Shown here: positions 21,274-33,765 of the stretch, one piece after another | How the letters are laid out: every line of letters starts with the position of its first letter | Position numbering within the stretch: the first letter of the stretch is position 1 | Assembly: GCF_000226095.1 (NCBI RefSeq) | Contig: NC_016477.1 | Span: 1,488,001 to 1,552,000, forward strand | Reading direction: 5' to 3' | Length of the DNA: 64,000 nt | DNA from: Thermothelomyces thermophilus ATCC 42464 | Lineage: Eukaryota; Ascomycota; Sordariomycetes; Sordariales; Chaetomiaceae | Made by a program: the position numbers and the translations under genes | Notes under the pieces: model-generated | Databases searched by the model: none | Seen by the model: the letters and a program-made list of their open reading frames with translations, nothing else | Told to the model about the DNA's origin: nothing

Positions 21274-23502
21274 GTTTCCTAGGTTAGTATTAACCTCTTT
21301 AGTTATTTGGCTAATAGCGGCTTTGTCGATCGTGCCTATTTCTACGAGCTACTAAGTGCTTATAGCTTCTTACTATTAGGTCTATTCTGCTTTCTATTGT
21401 ACGTACTATAGCTTTATCTAAAGTTCCCGAATTCGCGATTTCTTTTCGTCTGTATAGTAGAGGCAATCGTTACTCTAGCACGAGTCCTATATATCTTGTC
21501 CTATTCTGTAGTACCTAGGCTAGGCTTGTTTTAGAACTACTATAATGCCTTCTAGATTATAGGCTTTAATCTTCTAGAGCAATTCGGCCGCTCTGTTTCC
21601 TACATTATAGACCTATTCTATAAGGCAGAGGCTTCTGTCCTTATTTCCTTATTAGGTCGGCTAGTGATTGTTTTCGAATTTGTCGCGAAAGTAGTATCGG
21701 CATTTATATAATATACACTAGAACTAGGGCACTTATATATATGCCTTGTATTACAGGTATAGTTATATAGCATTGCCTAGAAGGTATTAGAATTCTTTTC
21801 TAAATCCTTCCTACTATATATAGACTATAGGTACTCTAATGCTAAGGTAAGAGTATTTCTTCTAATAGTTTTCCTCTATATATTTATCTTTTCCACGGTT
21901 TATATATATAAACTAGTACTCTAGGTTCCGTACGTTATAACTAAGTTACTAATTGTCAAAATACTCGGTGTAGCTATTAGGCCTATCGTATATTATAGAC
22001 CATTCTCTTCTAATAGTTTCTACGATACATTAGAGTTCCCTTATCTTATCCCTTATCTTATCGCTCTATTAGGCAAGTCGAATCAAGCGTCTATCCCGTT
22101 CGCGTAGTTCCGTGTTAAGCCGGAAAACTTTATTACGGTACTATTCGATTCGTTCCTAGAGGAATAGAACATTAGGTCCAGGTCTCTCGATTCCTTAGGT
22201 ATCAGTCGTCTACAATCTATCCTACCTCTAGGTAACTATAAAACCCTACTGCCTCAAGGCTAGGAGAATCGAAATTGGTAGTACATACTCTCTCGCCGTG
22301 TCCTATTCGGCAAGACCTGTCTCTAGGTCTACCGTGACCAGTTTAGAGTACGGTGCTTGTTCGTCTTTACTATCGCTGTTGTGTTCGAGACTATCTATAT
22401 CGCTATCCCTGTCTTTATAGCTTGTAGCTACTACTTTAATAATATCCTTAATGGTTTTATTAATAGCTGTAATTTCCTTTCTAGGGACTGTTTTCTACTC
22501 TTTCTTTAGGCTTCGACATTCTTACTTATAGTGTCCTTTCTTTCTATAGTTATAGTAGATAATATAGAACTTGTCTTTAGTCGTCTTCTTTTGGTCTTGC
22601 TTCTATATTATATCTATATCTATAGCTCTAGGATATATCCTATATAAGGTACTAATGTATACTCGTTTTTTCTTGTTATTAGCCTTGACTATAGTTCCAT
22701 TTATCTGACCTTATTTCTACTACTCTTATATATAGAGTTAATTATCGATTCTAATAGCCTATATAATATATTTATCTAGGGTCTTAGGCCGATTATACTT
22801 ATATAGTTTATCTTTAACCTTTTCCTTTAAGCTATTATAAAATAGTTATATTAACGCCTTATCGTTAAGCTAAGACTTAAATATGTCCTATCTAAACTAT
22901 ATAACGTAAGAGGCTACTAACTTAGTCCATCGGAAATTAGCAAGTCTTTCTTATATATAAATCTTCTTGTCCTTGTCGCTAAAAACCTTCTAAAGCTCTT
23001 CTTTAAAACGGTTATAAGATTAAAAGACTACCTATATAAATATATCTCGGTCGTCTTTATCTTCCTTAGTAAAATAGTCATTCTATATAGGCTCAAACCA
23101 TCTAAGTACCTTACCCTCTAGTCTTATAGCTATATAGAGAACTTTAGCTTTATCATCCGGAAACTTATCGTCATTAAGCCGAAAGTAAGATCAGAGGTTT
23201 GTTAGGAATCCTATAAGATCTTCCTTAGTTCCTCTATATTTACTAGGTAGGTCGATCTTGATACGGCTCGCTTTGGCGCCTTCGAGTGCCTTGATTTTAG
23301 TATAGGCTTCGTTAACTAGCTTTTACGAGTACTTTTCGCCGTTCTTGAGTTCCTTAATCCGAGCTTAAGTAACCTTATCTCTCTAGTTTAACTCCTAGAT
23401 CTGCTAATAGAGTTAACTAAGCTAGGCAAGCAGCTATTTAGCCGTAATATTAATAGTCATATTAATGTCAAGGTCGAAATTACCTTTGTCCTAAACTTTA
23501 AT
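21237..23502 (-). pseudogene. Element B gag, RIP-mutated
   Basis: Aligns over its length with D gag. The zinc-knuckle Cys codons near 22530-22560 are mutated, and Gln and Trp codons have become stops. Start and stop codons are both altered, so limits are by alignment. Confidence 0.88.
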
Positions 23503-23526
23503 AGAATAAAGGGAGTAATAATAACG

Positions 23527-24430
23527 TATAACGAACCTAACTTAGACTTCTTCTAAAAAGGTTTAGACAAAGGTAGGTTAAGCAGGACAAGTATATAGGT
23601 CATCTAAGGGATTTAGTAAAGCCAAAGGGTTTATAATAATACTTGTCACGGATAAGCACATGGGCGGCCTGGCAGGCTGCAGCTAGGACACGGGACATTC
23701 CGACAGCCAATCACTCGACGGACCAATCAGAAGATTATCACCGCCAAGACTAAGGTCTTTACTGGTGATAATAACATGTCACCGTCGACAACGCAGAATC
23801 ACGAAGTGAAAGGAGAAGTGGTACTAGTGATAACTATTAAAGAAGGACAGACTATTATATATATATAGCTAGCCAGTCACTTGTTATGGTAGACTCTAGA
23901 GTTCGCCAGTGGTAATAATCATAATCACAGTACTTATACCAAGCATTGCTGATTACTGTAAGAGACAACTCTAAGTGTTGTTGTAAACCCTTTGGCTTCA
24001 CCGAATCCCTTAGACGACCTGCCTGCTTGTCCCGCTTCACCTACCTCCGTCTGGACCCTTTTAGAAGAAGTCTGAGTTGGGTTCGTCACAATACTAGAGT
24101 TATCTCTTATAATAGTTAACGATACTTAGTATAAGTACTATAATTATAAGTTACTATTATTAGTAAACTCCTAGAGTCTATTATAATAAGTGGCTATTTA
24201 TATATATATATACTTTTGCCGATCGCTTATAGTCCCCTTCTATCCTGTCTTTAGATCGCCTTTGGTAGCTAGCTATCCTCTACTATCTTTCCCTTTTGGC
24301 AATCGTTTGCCCGTGGTAGCCTGTGCTCCCTAGCGATCCCGTGTTAGCCTCGCTTCGTGCCCTTCTTGATTGGTGGCTCATTTAGCCTCCTGTGCCCCAC
24401 CGGGTCGTAGTATATGGTTGGCTTGTGACA
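23527..24430 (-). repeat. Element B 5' LTR, interrupted by solo LTR E
   Basis: Subfamily-2 LTR reading TATAACGAACC (from TGTGACGAACC) at its left end and ending TTGTGACA. Removing 23644-24095 leaves 452 bp, the same as its partner at 1154-1605. Confidence 0.9.
23644..24090 (+). repeat. Solo LTR E (subfamily 1), lightly RIP-mutated
   Basis: 447 bp closely matching element D's LTR, with roughly 30 differences that are mostly C-to-T or G-to-A. It is flanked by atact at 23639-23643 and 24091-24095, so it arose by LTR-LTR recombination of a complete insertion in B's 5' LTR. Its light damage sets it between D (none) and the saturated copies. Confidence 0.92.
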
Positions 24431-26686
24431 TACGGAAGGGCGAATAGAAATAACATTACCGTTATTTAAGGAACAAACAGACGGAACACTATATTACGAA
24501 ACGTAGACACCTATAGAAGATAATCTACTTAACTTGTTTCTAGAATGTTATATAATCTTTTGAGAAGAAAGAATTAACAAGACATAGTATCAAGTAGTAC
24601 CTAGACTACTAGTACCTAATGGAGTAAAAGAAAGAGATAGGAAACTCTAGTACCGAGGCAAAGTATATATTTACGATGGGGACTAATAGCTATAAATGAT
24701 TTAAGAACTCTATAAGTTGAAACTCGGAGGATATAAAGGAGTTACAAAGACTATCATATAAGTTAAGAAACATTACGACTTTCTATAGTTAACGGTATAA
24801 GTTAAGGAAGTCGTATAGAACTACGATATCCATAATCGAAGCAAAACGGCACAATATAAGCTATATAGGCTACTTTAGCTACTGCTAATAGCTAATAAAC
24901 TATAGAGTTTAGTTATAATAAACTTTATTACAAAGCTATTAGAATTTAAGGATATAGCTATAGGAGTAACCTATAATAGTATTCTTACTATAGTAAATTG
25001 CCTAACTAAATAGGTATACTTCTTTCCCTATAAGGAGTCCTAGATAGTGGAATAGTTAGCAGACGTAATCTATCGGCAAGTTACATTAGTATATGCTTAG
25101 CCGCAAGAATAGATCACCGATAGAGACACAAGTTCGTATCGAAGTTCTAGCAAGCATTAATATAACGATTAGGCGTTAATAGCAAGCTATTAACGGCATA
25201 TCACCTATAGACTAACGGACAAACAGAGCGACTAAACCAAGTTATTAAGTAGTACCTCCGTTCTTACGTTAACTACTAGCAAGATAACTAGGTCATACTA
25301 TTACTAATAGTATAACTCGCTTATAATACAACGCCAATGGAAACGACTAAAGTCATACCGTTCTTTACAAACTATAGATATAAAGCAGACCTTAGGCAAG
25401 GACTAGAGGTTATAATACCAAGAATAATAGTCAAAGCAGAATAGACATACGCACTATATAAGAAGCTTAAAAAGGAACTCGAGTTTATTAGGACTAGAAT
25501 AAAGAACTACTATAATAAATATAGGCTCGAAGGACCTTACCTAGAGAGGGGAGATAAAGTCTACCTAATTGTATAAAACTTATAAACCAAACGACCAAGC
25601 ATAAAGCTAGACTTTAAGAAGGTCAGACCCTTTGTTATCAAAGAACGAATTTCGACATCTAACTACCGACTATCGTTACCATTATCTATATAACTATAGA
25701 TAGATGTTTTTTATATTTCACTTCTCGAACTAGTATTAAAGAATGCTAAGGTTGCTATATATATTAAAGCAAAGGACAAAGAGGAAGAATAGGATATCGA
25801 AGAAATTCTAAATTTATATATTATTAATGGAGAACTATAGTACCTAGTTAAATAGCTTAATTTCGGACTAGAAGATAACTTATAAGAACCCGTTAAAGAC
25901 CTAAATTGCCCTAAGAAACTAAAGCAGTTTTACTAGTAGAATCCTAATTAGCTATAAGAACTAGCTTTAAAGCCTATTCCTTAATAGAAAAAGAGAGGAA
26001 CTTACTAGAATTAGAACTAGGATCTAACCTAATCGACTCCTAATCAAGTACGTCAAAAGCACCTAACGCCTAAGCCTAACCCGCGAGGGTCTATATCTTT
26101 AACATTAGTAGAGGAGTATCTAGCTCTTCCTCCTCCTCTAGACGAGCTATACCACGACGAAAAACTTTGGTACTACGATCGTATAGGGATTGCTATAAAC
26201 GACGTAATCGACTTAAACGGCTTAACGTCTAAGTAAGTAACGCCTTAGTCTTAGTAATCTCTCTCGAAACCTTCTCCTGCTCTGACAAATTTGAAAGGAC
26301 TAAGATAGTTAGTAACCTAAGACTACAAAGGAAAATAACAAGAAACCTATAGGCATCTATAACGTTTAGACTATTATACTTCTTACCTATATAAATATAG
26401 TTTTAACACTTGTTTAAACCCTCTATTATTATATAATGCTTTTACGGCTTTATATTCTAATAACGCTTACAAGGTATAATGACTTTATAACCCTCTCGCT
26501 TAATCTTAATCGTAATAGCGTGTTATTCGTGTTTAAGATTACGACGATTCCTAGGAATACGATTAGCTATAGCAAAAGGAAGTTAGCAGAAGAAGGACGT
26601 TACCTACTAGGAAAAGGGGGTATTAGTAGTACTTAAAACAAGTTATAAGAAGCTTTCGGGTCAAAAGCTCTAAAGAGGGGGTATCA
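24431..26686 (+). pseudogene. Element A pol, integrase and chromodomain part, plus 3' region, RIP-mutated
   Basis: Resumes A exactly where position 1153 stops, beginning with the repeated tacgg. Integrase, chromodomain (around 25790-25900), the antisense-gene region (about 26090-26640) and the purine tract follow. Heavily mutated. The plus-strand ORF at 26436-26636 lies opposite the antisense gene's coding strand and is treated as a shadow. Confidence 0.88.
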
Positions 26687-27139
26687 TATCACGAGCTAAC
26701 TATATATCGCGACCCGGTAGGGTACAGCAGGCTAAATAAGCCACTAATTAAGAAGGGCACGAAGCGAGGCTAACATAGGATCGCTAGGGAGCGCGGGCTA
26801 CTATAGGCGAACAATTGCCAAAAAGGGAAAGATAATAGAGGATAGCTAGCTACCAAAGGCGATCTAAGGATAGGATAGAAGGGGACTATAAGTAACTAAT
26901 GGAAGTATATATATATATAAATAGTTACTTGTTATAGTAGACTCTAAAAGTTTACTAGTGATAGTAACCTATAATTATAGTACTTATACCAAGCATTGCT
27001 AATTACTATAAGAGATAACTCTAGTATTATTATAAACCCTTTGGCTTTACCAAATCCCTTAGACGACCTACCTACTTATCTTGCTTAATCTATCTTTATC
27101 TAAACCCTTTTCGAAGAAGTCTAAGTTAGGTTTGTCATA
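26687..27139 (+). repeat. LTR shared by elements A (3') and F (5') (subfamily 2, 453 bp)
   Basis: Starts TATCACGAGC (RIPed TGTCACGAGC) right after A's purine tract and ends GTCATA. It is directly followed by a primer-binding region and gag. A single LTR therefore serves two internal regions in tandem. Confidence 0.85.
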
Positions 27140-27386
27140 TATTGCTATTACTCCCTTTGTTCTATTATAGTTTAGAATAGAGGTAACTTTGACCTCGACA
27201 TTAATATAGCTATAGCTTCACTAAATCCCTTAGACAACCTGCCTACTTGTCCCACTCAATCTACCTTTGTCTAAACCCTTTCAAAAGAAGTCTAAGTTAG
27301 GTTCGTTACATATTACTATTACTCCCTTTATTCTATCATGGTTCAGAATAGAGGTAACTTCGACCTCGACATCGATATAGCTACTA
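27045..27386 (+). repeat. 171-bp tandem duplication of LTR end, primer site and gag start
   Basis: Two successive copies of the stretch running from the LTR motif aaatccctt (27052 and 27223) through the primer-binding region to the first gag codons. The offset is 171 bases. The second copy keeps ATG at 27338. Confidence 0.85.
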
Positions 27387-28927
27387 ATGTTATAGCTAAA
27401 TAGCTGCTTACCTAGCTTAGCTAACTCTATTAGCAAATCTAGGAATTAGACTAGAGAGACAAGGCTGCTTAAGCTCGAATCAAGGAACTCGAGAACGGCG
27501 AAAAGCACTTGTAGAAACTAGTCAACGAGGCCTACACCAAAATCAAGGCACTCGAAGGCGCTAAAGTAAGCTGTATTAAGATTGAACTACCTAGTAAATA
27601 TAGAGGAACTAAGGAGGATCTTGTAGGATTTCTAATAAACCTTTAATCCTACTTCTGGCTTAATGACGACAAGTTTCTAGATAATAAAGCCAAAGTCCTC
27701 TATATAGCTACGAGACTAAAAGGCAAGGTACTTAGATAGTTCGAGCCTATATAGAATGACTATCTTACTAAGGAAGATAAAGATGACTAAGACGTGTTTA
27801 TATAGGTAGTCTTTCGATCTTACGACCGTTTCGAAGAAGAGCTTTAGAAGGTTTTTAGTGATAAAGATAAGAAGATTTATATATAAAAAAGACTTGCTAA
27901 TCTCTAATAGACTAAGTTAGTAGCTTCCTATACTATATAGTTTAGATAGGATATACTTAAGTCTTAGCTTAACGATAAGGCGTTAATATAACTATTCTAT
28001 AATGGCTTAAAGAAAAAGGTTAAAGATAAGCTATATAAGTATAATTAGCCTAAGACTCTAAATAAATATATTATATAAGCCATTAGAATCGATAACTAAC
28101 TTTATATATAAGAGTAATAAAAACAAGGTTAAATAAATAGAACTATAGTTAAGGCTAATGATAAGAAAAAGCGAGCGTATATTAGTACCTTATATAAGAT
28201 ATATCCTAGAGCTATAGATATAGATATAGTATAGAAGCAAGACTAGAAGAAGATAACCAAAGACAAGTCTAATATTACCTACTATAACTATAAAAAGAAA
28301 GGGCACTATAAGTAAGAATGTTAAAGCCTAAAGAAAGAGTAGAAGATAGTCCTTAGAAAGAAAATTACGGCTATAGATAAAACTACTAAGGATGTTATCG
28401 AAGTAACAGCTACAAGCTATAAAGATAGGGGCAGTAATATAGATAGTCTCGGACACGACGGCAACGGTAAAGACAAACAAGCACCGTACTCTAAACTAGT
28501 TACTATAGACCTAGAGATAGGTCTTGCCAAATGGGATACGGCAAGAGAGTATACACCGCTAATTTCGATTCTCCTAGCCTTGAGGCAGTAAGGTTTTATA
28601 GTTATATAGAGGCAGGATAGATCATAGACAACCAATACCTAAGGAATCGAAAGACCTAGACCTAATATTCTATTCCTCTAGGAACAAATCAAATAGTACT
28701 GTAATGAAGTTTTCTAGCTTAATATGGAACTACGCGAACGGGATAGACGTTTGATTTGACTTGCCTAGTAGAGTAATAAGATAAGAGACGAGACGAGGGA
28801 ACTCCGACGTATTATAAAAACTATTAAAGAAGAATAGCCTATAATATATAATAGGCCTAATAGCTACACCGAGTACCTTAATGACTAGTAACTTAGTAAC
28901 GACATGTAGAACCTAGAATACTAGTTT
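27338..28927 (+). pseudogene. Element F gag, 5' part, RIP-mutated
   Basis: Collinear with D gag from the ATG (retained at 27338) to about residue 530. It is cut by element G after agttt at 28923-28927 and continues at 36437. Many TAG and TAA codons, and the zinc-knuckle Cys codons are lost. Confidence 0.88.
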
Positions 28928-29346
28928 TGTAACGAACCTAACTCAGACTTCTTCTAAAAGGGTCTAGACGGAGGTAGGTGAAGCGGGACAAGCAGGCAGG
29001 TCGTCTGAGGGATTCGGTGAAGCCAAAGGGTTTATAACAACACTTAGAGTTGTCTCTTATAGTAATTAGCAATACTTAGTATAAGTACTATGATTGTGAT
29101 TGTTACTACTGGCGAACTCCTAGAGTCCACTATAACAAGTGACTATCTACATGTATATATAATCCTAGTGATCATTCCTAATCATAGTAATCGTAAGTAA
29201 TCGTATAGCGGTAATCACCCTAATTACTAGTAAGCGTAGTGATCACTATGCTTCCCATGCTGTAATTGGTCCTTTCGTTCCTTTGACTTAATTAGCCTAT
29301 TCGTGCCAGTGGCTTAGGCGGCATCTATATATATATTTCCGTAATA
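28928..29346 (-). repeat. Element G 3' LTR (subfamily 3, 419 bp)
   Basis: Inverted LTR reading TGTAACGAACC at its left end and ending CCGTAATA (from ...GTGACA). The reversed purine tract gccttccctcc follows. The U3 half contains several GATC-centred palindromic motifs (see 36255-36345 for the clearer copy). Confidence 0.9.
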
Positions 29347-29454
29347 CGATGCCTTCCCTCCAAGGCTTTTAACCCAAAAGCCCTCTTTAGGCCGTCTCAA
29401 ATAGCGCTAACATCCCTTGCGTTCCTTGTACGTGTTTTTTTCCTTAGCCTCTTT

Positions 29455-30086
29455 TTGCCCTTCGTGCTATCAGTCATATCGTCTAACGCGCGTAGATCCC
29501 TAGCGTCTATTCGTCGTGAGCGTTTAGCTCAGTTTATTTCCGATCACGGGTTCGTAGTGATGGCGTATTCTCATTGCGCGGAGTACAACCGAGTGTATAA
29601 GATGATTGAAAAATCTCGTCGTTACGAGGCTTACGTACGTCGGGGTCGTGCTTACGATGGTTCCGGCGTTCTAGTTTCTTCTTATAAATTCCCGTTTCCT
29701 TGTAAGAGTATATCTCTGATTATAATGTAGTAGATCGTATTATACGTAAGCAACGTCGTTTAAAGGCTAAAGAGAAAGAGGCCGAAGCCTTGCTACGAGA
29801 ATATTAATGTAAAGCTTCTAAGGTATTGGCCTATCTAACTTAGGTCTATAAATAACAAGAATTCCTAGTAGAGAAGGGGGTAGACATAGTTATACGGGGT
29901 TTGTCAAATCTAAACGAATTGGAGGCAGTAGAATAGCAGGAATTGGGGGCCGTTATATAGCTTAACGGTGGCGTTGACGTTATTAACTAGGGCGCTGTTT
30001 TTGGTTCTGTCCTAGATTTGCCTTTGGCCGATCTAGGTTCTACCGATAGAACTGTTCTAGTTTCTTAGAGTAGTTTAAATTCTTGA
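29455..30086 (+). pseudogene. Antisense gene of element G (subfamily 3), RIP-mutated homologue of the D antisense gene
   Basis: Exon 1 (29455-29683) encodes about 76 residues. It includes HGFVVMAYSHC, KSRRYEAYVRRGRAYDGSG and VLVSS, matching D's NGFVVMPCSWC, TKRCEACVRRGRSCDGSG and PLSS, with several Cys replaced by Tyr as RIP would do. The intron, 29684-29730, begins ATAAAT (from GTAAAT) and ends TGTAG. It splits the same codon in the same phase as in D. Exon 2 (29731-30086) shows QEFLVEKGVDIVIRGLS, like D's KEFLVEKGADMVARGLS, and ends TGA 30084-30086 after the equivalent of D's terminal SSNS. It contains TAG and TAA stops and is dead. Confidence 0.8.
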
Positions 30087-33000
30087 TTAGTTCCTATAAG
30101 TTGTCTTCTAGTCCGAAATTAAGCTATTTGACTAGGTACTATAGTTCCCTATCGATAATACGTGAATCTAGAATTTCTTCGACGTCCTATTCTTCTTCCT
30201 TATCTCTTACTTCGATATATATAGCAACCTTAGCGTTTTTCGGTGCTAGTTCGAGAAGTGAAATATAAAAAACATCCGTCTATAGTCATATAGATGATAG
30301 TAATGATAGTCGGTAGTTAGATGTCGAAATTCGTTCTTTGATAATGAAGGGTCCGACCTTCTTAAAGTCTAGCTTTGTGCTTAGTCGTTTGGTTTGTAAG
30401 TTTCGTGCGATCAGGTAGACTTTGTCTCCCCTCTCTAGGTAAGGTCCTTTGAGCCTGTGTTTGTTATAGTAGTTCTTTATTCTAGTCTTGATAAACTCGA
30501 GTTCCTTTTTAAGCTTTTTATATAGTGTGTGTATTTGTTCCGCTTTGACCACTGCTCTTAGTACTGTGACCTCTGGTCCTTGCCTAAGGTCTGCTTTATA
30601 TCTATAGTTTACAAAGAATAGTATAACTTTGGTCGTTTCCGTTAGCGTTATATTGTAAGCGAGTTATGCTGTTAGCAATAGTATAACCTAGTCGTTTTGC
30701 TAGTAGTTGACATAAGAGTAGAGGTATTGCTTAATAACTTGGTTTAGTCGCTCCATTTATCTATTAGTCTGTAGGTAATATGCCGTTAATAGCTTACTGT
30801 TAATGCCTAATCGTTATATTAATGCTTGCCAAAACTTCGATACGAACTTGGTGTCTCTGTCGGTGATCCATTCTTATGGCCAAGTATGCACTGATGTAAC
30901 TTGCCAATAGATTACATCTACCAGTTGTTTGGCTATCTAGGACTCCTTATAGGGAAAGAAGTATACCTATTTAGTTAGGCAGTCTACTACGGTAAGAATA
31001 CTATCGTAGATTACTCCTGTGGCCGTGTCCTTAGATTCTAGTAACTTCGTAATAAAGTCTATCGTAACTAAACTTTATAGTTTGTTAGCTATTAGCAGTG
31101 GCTAAAGTAGCCTATACGGCTTATATCGTGCCGTTTTGCTCTGATTACAGATGTCGTAGTTCCATACGACTTCCTTAACTTATACCGTTAACTATAGAAA
31201 GTTATAGTATTTCTTGACTTGTGTGACAGTCTTCGTAACTCCTTTATATCCTCCGAGTTTCGACTTATAGAGTTCTCGAATCATCTATAGCTATTGATCT
31301 TTATTGTAGATATATACTTTGCCTTGGTACCAGAGTTTCCTATCTCTTTCTTCCACTCCGTTAGGTACCACTAGTCTAGGTATTGCTTGATACTATGCCT
31401 TATTAATCCTTTCTTCTCGAAAGATTATATAGCATTCTAAGAATGAGTCAAGTAGATCATCTTCCACGGGTGTCTACGTTTCGTGATATAGCGTTCTGTC
31501 TATACGTTCCTTGAATAACAGTGGTATTGTTTCCGTTCGTCCTTCCGTATAATCCGTTTGTTGACTTAAGATGTCCGCTTGTACGTTCTCTTTGTCCTTT
31601 TTGTAGCAGATCTTAAAGTTAAATTCCGCGAGGAATTCTGCTTATTGTATTTGTTATCTGTTAAGTTCCTTTATTGTCGTAAAGTATTGTAGGTTCTTAT
31701 AATCTATATATACTTATACTAGTTTAATCGTACTACTAAGGTATAGTTACTATTCCTTAAAAGCTTTGACAATTGTAAGTAGTTCCTTATTATAGATCGG
31801 ATAATTAAGATGTAGTCTATCGAGCTTCTTTAAAAAGAAGGCTATAGGATATAGCTTTCCTTGTCTGTCTCGTTATCCTAATTGTCCTCCGATAGCGTAG
31901 TCTAAAGCGTCCGTTTCTACCTTGAATAGCTTCTTAGGGTCTGGTAGTACTAGTACTAGATCTTCGGTAATGGCGTTATAAATCTATATAAATGCTTACT
32001 CGTGTTGTTCTTCCTATTAGAATTTAGCATTCTTCTTGGTAAGTTTATATAAAGGTCGTACGATCGCTCTAAAGTTCCTGATGAACATCTGGTAGAAGTT
32101 TATAAATCCGATGAAGCTTCGTACTTCTATAACTAACGTCGGTTGTGGCCAATTCTTGATAGCTTTAACCTTTAAAGGTTCTATCCGGATTTGTCCTAGG
32201 GATATCTTGTATCCTAAAAAGACTATCTTCCTAACATAGAATTCGCTCTTTTCCTTATTGACTAATAGCTTATACACGTGTAGTACGTCTAGTACTACTT
32301 TTACGTACTTCCGGTATTTATCTATCGTCTTAGAGAAGATAAGTATGTCATCGAGATAATATACCGTAAATTTGTCGAGAAAGGGTCGGATAGCTTGATT
32401 AATCAGGGCTTGGAACATTACTGGCGCGTTTATAAGTCTAAATAGCATGACAAGGTACTTGTAATGGCTATAGGGTGTCCTAAAGGCCGTTTTCTACTTG
32501 TTGCCTTCTCTGATCTATATATGGTTATAGGCCGATAGCAAGTCAAGACGTGTAAAATATTAGGCTCTTGCTAACTAATCTTAGAGCTATAAGATTAATG
32601 GTAATAGGTATGGGTTTTTTACAGTCTGTTCGTTAAGTTGCTAATAGTCAATATATAACTATAGCTTTCTATCTTTCTTAGGTATAAATAGGATTAGGTA
32701 GCCTGCTAGCGATGTTAACAGGCAGATATATCCTCTTTAAAGGTTCTCCTCTAAATATCGCTTAAGTTCTTTGTTCTATGTCTGGCTTATATGGTAAATC
32801 TTAAAGAACTTTAATTATGCTCCTTCCTTAAGCTTGATCTCGTGATCCTATAGGCCGTGTTCTGGTAGTCCTTCTAGATGTTTCGGTTCGAATGCTAGGT
32901 GTCCTTCGTATTCCTTCGGTACTTCCCTAGTCTTGTCTCGTCTCTTGGTTTTCTAATAGTATACGAACTTGGTTCTATCTATAGCGATGCTAGCGATTTC

Positions 33001-33765
33001 TCTTGTCTTAACCTATTGCTCTAATTGTAGTGTTCTACATTTGTTAACGGAGAGAATAGCTATTAGTAAGAGAATAGCTATCGGTGATTTAGCTCGTTCC
33101 TCCTGTTGCGATATTGATGTCGTTATGCTGCCTCTTCTAGAGTCTGTAGTAGTCTGCCTACCACTATCTGTCTCTTGCGGTAGATCTATAGGATATGCCT
33201 TTCCTTAAGCATCGTCTGCTTATGATCCTTGTATACTCCCTATCTCGCTAGTCATATATGACTCCATTTAGGGTTATAGGTAGCTACTATTCTTCTAGCT
33301 AATGTCTAGGTCGTAGTCTTTATACTATAGTAACCCTAATATTATGTCTTTATTATTACCTATGTCCACGATGCTAAATATAACTACTGTAGTCTTCCTT
33401 GCTATAGTGATATCGATCGGTTTGGTCTCCTTGTATACCTATTACGTTAGAAATGGCCCTTTGACTATACTATGCTTCTACTTCATTCTCCAGGGTATCC
33501 GTAGCTAATTTATAAGTGTCGGCGAAATCAGGTTCATCTCTGCTCTACTATCTACTAGTACAAGCATTTCGTGCTGTTTCTACTGTGCTGTTATCTATAA
33601 TTGCTTATCTTGCTGCCGTCGTCCAAAGATTATAGCGATTTCCTATGTTTCTGCTAGGAGGTCTCAATATAGTGGTCTCTTACGCTAGTCCCTCCTATAC
33701 TATGCTACCACTTGCTACTATACAGGCGTTAATGGTTTCTAGGCCCCTCGAAGGGCCCTAACCCG
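29960..33765 (-). pseudogene. Element G pol, RIP-mutated
   Basis: Chromodomain (about 30110-30200), integrase, RNase H, RT (YLDD around 32350) and protease align in reverse order along the plus strand. Residual open pieces lie at 30286-30552 and 32017-32448. A near-duplicate of about 20 bases around 33042-33080 (agagaatagctat repeated) is a small local insertion. The 3' end is approximate. Confidence 0.87.

Larger units (their letters stand above)
1154..24430 (-). mobile_element. Element B: RIP-mutated chromovirus in minus orientation, split by C, D and E
   Basis: B is bounded by two inverted-orientation LTRs of 452 bp, at 1154-1605 and at 23527-24430 (the latter after removing an inserted solo LTR). 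It is flanked by tacgg on both sides (1149-1153 and 24431-24435), so it is a genuine insertion into element A. Reading right to left, its own parts are the 5' LTR, gag (23502-21237), the start of pol (21273-20529), the rest of pol (12927 to about 9960), the 3' antisense-gene region (9671 onward and 1606-2052) and the 3' LTR. Elements C, D and E were inserted later, each with its own 5-bp duplication. Confidence 0.93.
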
